Origin: JAHJDO01 sp030671985 [NCBI: bacterium]
GTDB taxonomy: Bacteria > JAHJDO01
Assembly (NCBI GenBank): GCA_030671985.1
Contig: DAOVHI010000059.1
Location: 1 to 8,505, forward strand
DNA: 8,505 bases
Direction: 5' to 3'
Both the position numbers and the translations under genes were made by a program. This document shows, in pieces, positions 1 to 6,209 of this stretch; the first letter of the stretch is position 1; each line of letters opens with the position of its first letter. The notes under the pieces were generated by a model. That model was given only the letters and a program-made list of their open reading frames with translations, was not told where the DNA came from and searched no databases.

Positions 1-856
1 GTATCAAATGTACAAGTTTCGCACATTGGTCAGAAATGCAGATGCACAGCTGCGGGGAGAACTATTGGGTAGCCGCAGGGAACTCGTTACCGCTGCAGGA
101 AAGTTCTTGCGGGATACAAGACTTGACGAATTGCCGCAATTATGGAATGTATTGAAGCGCGACATGGATATGGTGGGACCGCGTCCTGTCCGTCCGGAGG
201 TTTACGAGCATCTGTGTAAAAACATCCCGAACTATGATCAACGTTTTGTTGTACGCCCCGCTCTTATCGGGATTTCGCAGCTTTTCACTCCTCACTCAAC
301 ACCAAAAGCCATCCGTTCTCATATCGATAATCACCTACTTAAGAGAAAAGAGGATGTCTTTTGGAACATCTCTGCCCTTGTTCTTACAACCTTCTTAGTG
401 ATACGATCTGTTATATCTCTCAGCATGCGCATTGTTTTTCGCAAATTGGTCTTACAAAAGTTTCTCGGACGATACAATGAAAAACGGATGTATGAACGCG
501 TCCCTCAAAAACAAGTCTCGGTTTATTCGCAGCTCAAAGAAGCGTCCGACGATTTCGAGTATGTGGGCAAGGCAATTGATATCAATCCCGAAGCATTTCT
601 CTTGCGCAGCAACCTAAATCTGGACAAGAATTTTCCCGGGGTGGTAAAGCTGAAAACAGAGATAAGATCGGAAGCAGAGATATGTGGGCTCGGCAAGAGA
701 TTAAATAAAACAAAACGAACATTTTGCAAGGGTAGCATCTATCGAAAAACACGGAAAGGAGATGATCTTTGGGATTATGTGATTATGTACCAGCCGCTAA
801 GTCCGCTCAATTTCTATCGAATCCACCAGTATTTCCTTTCTGAGAGCATGGCATAA
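1..856 (+). CDS. Polyprenyl-phosphate sugar-1-phosphate transferase with C-terminal PilZ-like domain, 5'-truncated
   Basis: This is the initiating enzyme of lipid-linked glycan assembly. It would transfer a sugar phosphate from a nucleotide sugar to undecaprenyl phosphate at the cytoplasmic membrane face. The frame is open to the left edge (first full codon at base 2). The ATG at base 8 is internal, because YKFRT just after it is a conserved motif that normally lies well inside the domain. Counting from that Met, the bacterial sugar transferase signatures are RLDELPQ (38-44, with the Asp-Glu dyad at 40-41), GPRPV (57-61) and a divergent RPALIG (83-88), where the family usually has RPGITG. The transferase domain ends in a hydrophobic stretch near 117-145. 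About 135 further residues follow, which this family normally lacks, and they resemble a PilZ domain. Any N-terminal membrane part, and hence the WcaJ-like or PglC-like class, lies outside the window. Family call firm; substrate unknown. Confidence 0.9.
   Translation, partial: YQMYKFRTLVRNADAQLRGELLGSRRELVTAAGKFLRDTRLDELPQLWNVLKRDMDMVGPRPVRPEVYEHLCKNIPNYDQRFVVRPALIGISQLFTPHSTPKAIRSHIDNHLLKRKEDVFWNISALVLTTFLVIRSVISLSMRIVFRKLVLQKFLGRYNEKRMYERVPQKQVSVYSQLKEASDDFEYVGKAIDINPEAFLLRSNLNLDKNFPGVVKLKTEIRSEAEICGLGKRLNKTKRTFCKGSIYRKTRKGDDLWDYVIMYQPLSPLNFYRIHQYFLSESMA
485..841 (+). other. PilZ-like domain in the C-terminal extension of the sugar transferase
   Basis: PilZ domains are small beta-barrels that bind cyclic di-GMP through an RxxxR motif and a following D/N-x-S-x-x-G motif. 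Here RMYER (160-164, counted from the Met at base 8) fits RxxxR exactly. About 27 residues later, DINPEA (191-196) sits where DxSxxG is expected, but Ser is replaced by Asn and Gly by Ala. The rest follows the PilZ pattern: alternating beta-type segments (KQVSVY, YVGKAIDI, VVKLKTE, CKGSIYR, WDYVIMY) and a final helix after a PLSPLN turn (263-268). The fold assignment is inferred by eye. Ligand binding is uncertain because the second motif is degenerate. It could instead be a PilZ-derived protein-interaction module. Confidence 0.6.
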
Positions 857-860
857 ATAA

Positions 861-2144
861 ATGGAAAAAAACTTATTACACAAAGAGACCTTTTCCCTGC
901 ACAACCGTTTTCTGCCGCAGTTATTGTTTTATATGCTGGTATTTACTATTCCTTATTTCCAGTTGCGCCAGCTCTCTGCGGCTTATCAGTTCATGAAAAT
1001 CGACTGGCTGTTGACAATGATACTGGCTGTAATCATTATTCCTGATATAATGAACCGAAAGAGTATTCCTGAAAATCTCCAGTCAAATCTTTGGCCGTGG
1101 TTAGCTCTTTTTCTCGTTGTCAATCTGATTTCGTCACTTCTTTCTCCGTATCGCGGTCCTTGTTTTGCAAGGATTCTTAATCCTATCCTTGTCGGATACG
1201 TTTTTATCGCTTTGAGTATGCTTATGATCTCGAAAAAGGGGTTTGAAAAATATTTGCCTTTTACCTTGGCGTGGAGTATAGGGATAAATTCGTTCATGGG
1301 CTTTCTCGGATACTTTTTTCATTATACCCCATTTGTAGGCGAGCGCGGACGAGGATTTACCATCGGCGCCAACAACATGGCCCTGATGTGCGTATTCACA
1401 ATACCCTTACTGGTTCACCTAATATTTCATGCAAAAAACCGCAAAAACGCCATTGTTGCCACTCTGTTACTCATTGTCAATGTGCTTGGAGTAATCAGTT
1501 CGGCTTCCAGAGGAGGATTTCTCAGTCTGACGATTATTGCTTTATTGCTTTTATTTGAACTCAGACACCGTTTCCATCCCAGATATTTAGGTTTGGTTAT
1601 TGTTATTATAGGGATAGCAATGATCACCATTATAAACGTTGTTCCTGAACGCTATTTTCAGCGTCAGCAGACTATTCTGAAGGGCTCGGAGGCTGACAGG
1701 GCAACGAAACGACGAATGGGATATCTTATAGTCAGCTGGGATTCTATCAAAAAACACCCCCTGCTTGGCACCGGGACATTGAGTTTTAGAAATGTCTGGG
1801 TGAATTCTGAAATGGCTAGGTGGTTTGATATGGAGGAGCGCTCCGCTCACAATACATATATGGAGGTTTTGGTAGGAACGGGAATCATTGGATTCTTTTT
1901 CTTTATGATGCTTTTGTGGCAGACATTTTCCAACTTTACCAAAGCTCGGAGACTGTTTTCAGACTCTGGGCGGCATAGTATGGCCTCGCTTGCCTCTGCC
2001 TATCGGTTCTCCTTTATAGCTGTTACTATATACTTCCTGTTTAAAAGCGGCTTAGACCACAAACTGTTCCTCTTAGGCATTCCTTTATCTCAGGTGGCTC
2101 TTACATTGGCAGGCAAACATCTTCCTGAAAAAGAAAAATCGTGA
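861..2144 (+). CDS. O-antigen ligase/polymerase (Wzy/WaaL)-type membrane protein
   Basis: The 427-residue protein has many hydrophobic segments (for example near 20-33, 48-61, 79-94, 107-123, 173-189, 197-213, 219-233, 242-261, 335-353 and 384-396). This fits the 10-12 helix O-antigen ligase/polymerase superfamily. Family landmarks are SASRGG (214-219, with the conserved Arg), the RMGYLIVSWDSIKKHP block before LLGTGTLSF (286-309), and SAHNTYMEVLVGTG (328-341). The His of the last motif (330) matches the essential periplasmic-loop His of WaaL-type enzymes. Such proteins use undecaprenyl-diphosphate-linked glycans, either polymerising repeat units or transferring chains to an acceptor such as lipid A core or protein. 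The sequence alone does not separate these roles. Its place beside a priming transferase mildly favours a polymerase. It starts 4 bases after the previous stop. The only Shine-Dalgarno candidate, GAGAG at 842-846, is weak and distant, so coupling is likely. Confidence 0.85.
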   Translation: MEKNLLHKETFSLHNRFLPQLLFYMLVFTIPYFQLRQLSAAYQFMKIDWLLTMILAVIIIPDIMNRKSIPENLQSNLWPWLALFLVVNLISSLLSPYRGPCFARILNPILVGYVFIALSMLMISKKGFEKYLPFTLAWSIGINSFMGFLGYFFHYTPFVGERGRGFTIGANNMALMCVFTIPLLVHLIFHAKNRKNAIVATLLLIVNVLGVISSASRGGFLSLTIIALLLLFELRHRFHPRYLGLVIVIIGIAMITIINVVPERYFQRQQTILKGSEADRATKRRMGYLIVSWDSIKKHPLLGTGTLSFRNVWVNSEMARWFDMEERSAHNTYMEVLVGTGIIGFFFFMMLLWQTFSNFTKARRLFSDSGRHSMASLASAYRFSFIAVTIYFLFKSGLDHKLFLLGIPLSQVALTLAGKHLPEKEKS

Positions 2145-3322
2145 CGAACTTCCTGTTTGTTTTTTTTTACGGGATATTCTTTTTTTTTCTCCTTGGAATG
2201 ATGCTGGTATTCGTGCTCTATCCCTGTTTTCTCGCTTGCCGACTTCTCATTGCTTGTAGTTCAGTCAAATCATCCATCCTTATTTCTAAGTCTAAGCCCC
2301 TTCCCCGAGTCAGTATTATTACTGTTTCGCATAAGGCTGCCGAATTACTTGATGAAAAAATTAAGAACATACAGCAACTTGATTATCCTCACCATCTGTT
2401 GGAATTTGTTTTTTTTTCAGATGGCTCATCCGAAAACACTTGTGACATTCAGGCCCGCCTCCGGAATATTCAGGTAAAACAGCTCTTCTCAAAAACACAT
2501 CGGGGTAAAGCCTATGGATTGAACAGAGCAGTTGAGCAGAGTACCGGCGAAATCCTGGTCTTCTCCGATATTGATGCCATAATAAATAAAGGCGCAGTAA
2601 TTTTGCTGGTGAGTCATTTTCAAGACACAACTATAGGAGGAGTATGCGGTCATAGAGCCATTGCCAAAGAAAAGTCCTCTTTGCAAAGTGCCCAATCCCG
2701 CTATCTGGCTTTTGATAACCTGATTAAGTCCATGGAGGGCAGAACAGGAAGCCTGACTTCTAACGAAGGAAAACTCTACGCCATTCGCAGATCCCTGTTT
2801 CAGCCCATTGATCCGGCCGCTACAGATGATCTCTATAACTGTCTTTCGGTCGTGAAGGCCAAATACCGTTTCGTCTTTGAACCTGAGGCATATATGTATA
2901 TACGTTCTCCCTCCCGGTCACTAGGACATGAGATTCAACGGCGACGACGCATTGTAGCGCGCAGCTTGCACGGGATTGCCAAACATAAAGAAGTACTTAA
3001 CCCGGTAAAATTCGGTTGGTACTCCCCTGGATTATTCATCAATAAAATTCTCCGCAGGTGTCTTCCTGTCTTCTTGATGGGGATATTTCTGAGCACGCTT
3101 TTCCTTTCTTTGAGATCAGAGGTAATGCTGGTCATTTTGATACTTCAACTAGTTTTTTATGGCACAGCTTTACTCTATCCTTTGACAGCCAAGCGTTCTC
3201 CCAAGCTTGTATCCCTTATAACCTATTTTATTCTGGGAAATTACGGGACATTCTTAGGAATAATCGACTTTCTCACGGGAAAGCGAATCACTAAATGGAT
3301 CCCCATAAAATCAGATGAGTGA
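2141..3322 (+). CDS. Membrane-anchored family 2 glycosyltransferase
   Basis: This 393-residue protein has one N-terminal hydrophobic helix (about 4-30), a cytosolic GT-A domain, and two or three C-terminal membrane segments (about 307-324, 328-347, 356-377). That layout resembles the NodC/HasA/PgaC branch of GT2. Motifs visible are VSIITVSHK (57-65), SDGSSEN (93-99), FSDIDA (141-146, a DxD-type nucleotide-sugar and metal site), ATDD (227-230, the candidate catalytic base) and QRRRR (266-270). The last occupies the place of the QxxRW motif of processive synthases, with Trp replaced by Arg. It probably adds sugars to a lipid-linked acceptor or makes a short polymer, from an unknown UDP or GDP sugar. 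The GTG start shares GTGA with the preceding stop, a 4-base overlap typical of translational coupling. The gene contains three runs of nine T. Confidence 0.88.
   Translation: MTNFLFVFFYGIFFFFLLGMMLVFVLYPCFLACRLLIACSSVKSSILISKSKPLPRVSIITVSHKAAELLDEKIKNIQQLDYPHHLLEFVFFSDGSSENTCDIQARLRNIQVKQLFSKTHRGKAYGLNRAVEQSTGEILVFSDIDAIINKGAVILLVSHFQDTTIGGVCGHRAIAKEKSSLQSAQSRYLAFDNLIKSMEGRTGSLTSNEGKLYAIRRSLFQPIDPAATDDLYNCLSVVKAKYRFVFEPEAYMYIRSPSRSLGHEIQRRRRIVARSLHGIAKHKEVLNPVKFGWYSPGLFINKILRRCLPVFLMGIFLSTLFLSLRSEVMLVILILQLVFYGTALLYPLTAKRSPKLVSLITYFILGNYGTFLGIIDFLTGKRITKWIPIKSDE
2160..2188 (+). repeat. Two nine-T tracts in the 5' end of the GT2 gene
   Basis: T runs occupy 2160-2168 and 2180-2188, within the codons of the N-terminal Phe-rich membrane helix. 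Phe codons explain part of this, but TTT is used throughout rather than TTC, so two uninterrupted runs result. Such tracts are prone to polymerase slippage, and a one-base change here would abolish nearly the whole protein. Phase variation is only a possibility. Confidence 0.5.
2409..2417 (+). repeat. Third nine-T tract in the GT2 gene
   Basis: This run lies in the codons for residues 90-93, just before the SDGSS motif of the catalytic domain and outside any membrane helix. It has the same length as the two runs near the gene start. A slip here would remove the DxD site and everything after it. Confidence 0.5.
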
Positions 3323-4514
3323 ATCAATGACAGTATGCATATTAATCGGTTCTCTGGAACAGGGAGGAGCCCAAAGTATGGCTCTGCGTTTACTGGATAG
3401 TTTTCTGGCGCAGGGTTTGGATGTGTACCTTCTTACCCTGGACCGCAATGTAGAAATACCGATCCATTCAAAACGAATCATACACCTGAGTCAAGCCAAT
3501 GTATGCTGGGGAACCTTGCGCAAGGTTTTTATGGCACCAAGGCAATGGTTAAAGCTGCAGCAAACCCTTCAAAGACTTCACTGTCAGGTATTGATTAGTT
3601 TTATGGAGCGCGCCAATATCCTCAATATGCTCACGTTAGGAAAACTCCGACGTATCATTTCTATCCGCACCCATCTGTCCATAGCCTTGAGGAATAAATC
3701 TCCAATAAAACGAGGTCTTATCAGATTTTTCTATCCTCTTCTCCTCAGAAGGACGGGCGTCATTAATTTTAATTCCAAACAGGCAGCCGGTGATTTCCGC
3801 TCGCTGTTCGCCGTGGATGAGAAAAAGATATCCGTCATATACAATTATTGCGATCGGAAGAGCGCTCAGTCCTTGGCCAAGAAACCATTGCCCCATGACT
3901 ATGAAACCGTATTTAAGAATAGGGTGATAATCACCTGCGGCCGCCTTATCCGGATCAAAGGACATCGCTTTCTTATTCAGGCATTCAAAGAAGTGAGAAA
4001 ACATCATCCGGAGACTCGGCTGATTATTCTGGGAGATGGTCCGCTTAAAGAACAACTTGTCGATTTAACTCGTCAGCTGGAACTCGACGGAACAGTCTTC
4101 TTTCCCGGATATCAGGCTAACCCCTTTGCCTGGATGGCAAGAGCTGATCTCTTCGTCCTTCCATCCCTGACTGAAGGGTTTCCCAATGCCCTTTTAGAAG
4201 CCATGACTCTTGGCATTCCCGTTATTTCTACTGACTGTCCCAGCGGACCAAGAGAAATGCTGAGCAACAAAGACCACTTTGGCGAAAAAATCACAAAAAC
4301 ATATTATAGTCCACATGGGATACTAATACCTCGCCTTGATCGGAATTCAAAAAGCAATGTTTCGCTACCTGAGAGCTCGTTGACTTCCGCCATCATGAAG
4401 CTGCTTGAAGACGATAAGCTCAGAAGAAGATATGGACAAGCTGCTCAGGAAAGAACGAAAATGTTTTCATCGGAACACTGCCTTTACCAATGGAGATCAC
4501 TGATCCGATGTTAG
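3315..4514 (+). CDS. Family 4 glycosyltransferase (GT-B fold, WabH-like)
   Basis: This 399-residue soluble or peripheral enzyme has full GT4 architecture. The N-terminal acceptor domain begins at the first beta strand (TVCILIGSL) and carries GGAQ (17-20). The C-terminal nucleotide-sugar domain carries GRLIRIKG (209-216, with phosphate-binding Arg and Lys), IILGDGPL (237-244) and EGFPNALLE (287-295, the EX7E motif with Glu 287 and 295). CPSGPREML follows (308-316), a sequence type I associate with hexose and HexNAc transferases of surface-glycan loci. It is retaining and most likely extends the lipid-linked oligosaccharide in the cytoplasm. Donor and linkage are unknown. The chosen ATG overlaps the previous gene by 8 bases. 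An ATG at 3327 (giving MTVCILIG) is equally plausible, since neither start has a clear ribosome binding site. Confidence 0.9.
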   Translation: MSESMTVCILIGSLEQGGAQSMALRLLDSFLAQGLDVYLLTLDRNVEIPIHSKRIIHLSQANVCWGTLRKVFMAPRQWLKLQQTLQRLHCQVLISFMERANILNMLTLGKLRRIISIRTHLSIALRNKSPIKRGLIRFFYPLLLRRTGVINFNSKQAAGDFRSLFAVDEKKISVIYNYCDRKSAQSLAKKPLPHDYETVFKNRVIITCGRLIRIKGHRFLIQAFKEVRKHHPETRLIILGDGPLKEQLVDLTRQLELDGTVFFPGYQANPFAWMARADLFVLPSLTEGFPNALLEAMTLGIPVISTDCPSGPREMLSNKDHFGEKITKTYYSPHGILIPRLDRNSKSNVSLPESSLTSAIMKLLEDDKLRRRYGQAAQERTKMFSSEHCLYQWRSLIRC

Positions 4515-5251
4515 ATCAGAAACAGTTGGATTATTTCCACAAAAGACAAGGCAAAATAATTAGTTTTTGGTCAAGATTAGGGGGGAAGCCTGACTTTAGA
4601 GACGCTCATGTTCTGGAGATTGGATGCGGATATGGCCAATTATGCCTCGACGTGGCTCTATCCGGAGCAAAAAAAGTTGTAGGAATAGACATCAACCCCA
4701 GATGTACTGAATTTGCTAATGACTATCTAACAACGTACTATCCGGAAATCGAGAATAAAATTGACTTTTTAAATACTGATTTAATGAGTTACAATAAACA
4801 AAATTGTTTTGACTATATAATTTCCGAGGACACTTTTGAACATATAATGAATCTTGGGGAAGAACTGGAGAAAATGCACAAAACGCTTAAGAGAAGAGGA
4901 AAGCTTTATGCTGGTTTTGGTCCGCTTTACAGAAGCCCTTACGGGGGACACAAGAGAATGAAAATGCCGATTCCGTGGGGACACTTAATCTTCCCCGAAT
5001 CAATGCTAATGAAATGGGTGAGCATGCGCAGAAAAGAGAAAATAAATTCTATTCGCGATCTCGGGCTTAATAAGATGTCTCTTGCCGATTACAAAAAGTT
5101 ATACAACAAAATGGAATGGACTGTTCTGTATTTCAAAGTAAATCATGGCGACAGGTTAATGTCTAAAATATTCTCGTGGATCTGTAAAATCTCGTTCGCG
5201 AAAGAGTATTTCAGTCATGACTTTTATTGCGTTTTAAAAAAGGATGATTAA
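4490..5251 (+). CDS. Class I SAM-dependent methyltransferase
   Basis: The 253-residue protein has the Rossmann methyltransferase core. Motif I is VLEIGCGYG (41-49). The acidic ribose-binding residue follows in VVGIDIN (63-69, Asp 66 or 68). A later strand reads DYIISEDTFEHI (108-119), and LKRRGKLYAGFGPLYRSP (133-150) ends near GGH. Together these suit the methyltransferase 11/23-type families common in glycan loci. It probably O- or N-methylates a sugar, which can decorate or cap a chain, but the substrate is not shown. The C-terminal 80 residues are basic and may bind acceptor or membrane. The ATG at 4490 overlaps the preceding gene by 25 bases. An ATG at 4508 overlaps by 7 and is preceded by GGAG at 4492-4495, so it is a strong alternative giving 247 residues. 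From here the operon becomes richer in A and T. Confidence 0.85.
   Translation: MEITDPMLDQKQLDYFHKRQGKIISFWSRLGGKPDFRDAHVLEIGCGYGQLCLDVALSGAKKVVGIDINPRCTEFANDYLTTYYPEIENKIDFLNTDLMSYNKQNCFDYIISEDTFEHIMNLGEELEKMHKTLKRRGKLYAGFGPLYRSPYGGHKRMKMPIPWGHLIFPESMLMKWVSMRRKEKINSIRDLGLNKMSLADYKKLYNKMEWTVLYFKVNHGDRLMSKIFSWICKISFAKEYFSHDFYCVLKKDD
4492..4495 (+). promoter_or_regulatory. Candidate ribosome binding site for the alternative methyltransferase start at 4508
   Basis: GGAG lies 12 bases before the ATG at 4508, somewhat long but usable. The upstream ATG at 4490 has only a weak CGGAA 14 bases away. This slightly favours 4508 as the true start. Confidence 0.4.
5240..5244 (+). promoter_or_regulatory. 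Ribosome binding site of the second GT2 gene
   Basis: AAGGA lies 10 bases before the ATG at 5255, inside the last codons of the methyltransferase gene. It supports the ATG at 5255, 3 bases beyond the upstream stop, as the start. Confidence 0.6.
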
Positions 5252-5254
5252 GAA

Positions 5255-6208
5255 ATGGAACTCAAAATAAGCGCTATAATCCCTACCTATAATAGACCTC
5301 AAGATTTAACAAATTGCATCCAGTCAATTTTAGATCAGTCAGTCAGGCCTGATGAAATAATTGTTATTGATGACGGCAACCTCAACGAAGTCCCTCTCAA
5401 ATCGAAGTGCAAGCAAAACGGAATTGATTTTAAATATGCGAAGAAAAAAGTTCCGGGAGTCACTCAGTCGCGAAACATGGGAGTTCGTCTCTCAATAGGA
5501 GATATTATTTTTCTTCTTGAGGACGACATTGTCTTGTTTAATGATTTCTTTGAACAAATTATACAAACTTATAAGAAGCATTCCAATGAGCTAATTGGAG
5601 GAGTAGGCGGAGTCATTCACAACATTGATTTTTCCAAAACCGAAAAAAGAATCCTGAGATTTCTTTATCAGATATTTTTGCTCACGGGACCTCATGAAGG
5701 GAAAATTCTTCGTTCCGGATTCAGTACGGATTATGGACAAACCAAATCTCCTTTAAAAGGAGTTCATAAGGTTGATTTTCTTCCGGGCGGCGGCAGTGCT
5801 TTTCGAAAAGAGGTGTTTGGTTCTTTTCAGTTTTCAGAGAAATATCAAACTCAGAGCGGGTATGGTCAAGGCGAAGATAAAGAGTTTTCTTATCGAGTTT
5901 CAAAGCGGTACAGCCTATTGATTAACACAAAAGCTCGTTTTTATCATTATCCGGCAAAGAAGACCGGACATGACAAATTTATCAAAGGAAAATCATTTGT
6001 CTTGTCCAGATATTTTTTCTTTAATGAGTGTGTCAAAAAAAGACCTGTTGATTGGATCTACTATATTTACGCAGTGACTGGATACCTCCTTATCAGAACA
6101 TGCATCTTGATGTTATCGATGAAAAGAACAGAATATGATCGAGTTAAAGGAATACTTTCGGCAGTGAAAGAAATTCTCTTTAAACGAACAAAATTAAAGG
6201 GGATATAA
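5255..6208 (+). CDS. Family 2 glycosyltransferase
   Basis: This 317-residue inverting enzyme has a GT-A fold. The N-terminal half carries AIIPTYNRP (7-15), VIDDG (37-41), TQSRNMGV (70-77) and LEDDIV (88-93, the DxD-type metal and nucleotide-sugar site). The acceptor half has FLPGGGSAFRKEVF (175-188) and GYGQGEDKEFSYR (202-214), where Glu-Asp is the candidate catalytic base. A hydrophobic stretch at about 267-288 (WIYYIYAV, YLLIRTCILML) may tether it to the membrane. It is expected to add one sugar to the growing lipid-linked oligosaccharide; the donor cannot be told. Start and spacing are well supported by the AAGGA site. It has an ordinary length and no missing motif, and differs from the first GT2 in lacking an N-terminal helix and a cluster of C-terminal helices. 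Confidence 0.9.
   Translation: MELKISAIIPTYNRPQDLTNCIQSILDQSVRPDEIIVIDDGNLNEVPLKSKCKQNGIDFKYAKKKVPGVTQSRNMGVRLSIGDIIFLLEDDIVLFNDFFEQIIQTYKKHSNELIGGVGGVIHNIDFSKTEKRILRFLYQIFLLTGPHEGKILRSGFSTDYGQTKSPLKGVHKVDFLPGGGSAFRKEVFGSFQFSEKYQTQSGYGQGEDKEFSYRVSKRYSLLINTKARFYHYPAKKTGHDKFIKGKSFVLSRYFFFNECVKKRPVDWIYYIYAVTGYLLIRTCILMLSMKRTEYDRVKGILSAVKEILFKRTKLKGI
6198..6203 (+). promoter_or_regulatory. Ribosome binding site that fixes a TTG start
   Basis: AGGGGA ends 6 bases before the TTG at 6210, inside the last codons of the upstream GT2 gene. The next in-frame Met (residue 32) is past the first beta strand of the protein, so this site strongly supports TTG as the start codon. Confidence 0.75.
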
Positions 6209-6209
6209 C

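Noticed and set aside
8-10. ATG at base 8 as the true start of the sugar transferase
   Set aside because: The family's conserved KFRT motif follows at once and the frame continues upstream to the window edge, so the gene is truncated rather than starting here.
986-1297. Minus-strand open frame of 103 codons
   Set aside because: It is antisense to the polytopic membrane protein gene, with no domain signature and no suitable context.
3636-4055. Minus-strand open frame of 139 codons
   Set aside because: It is antisense to the GT4 gene over its conserved donor domain, has no recognisable motif, and looks like a reading-frame shadow.
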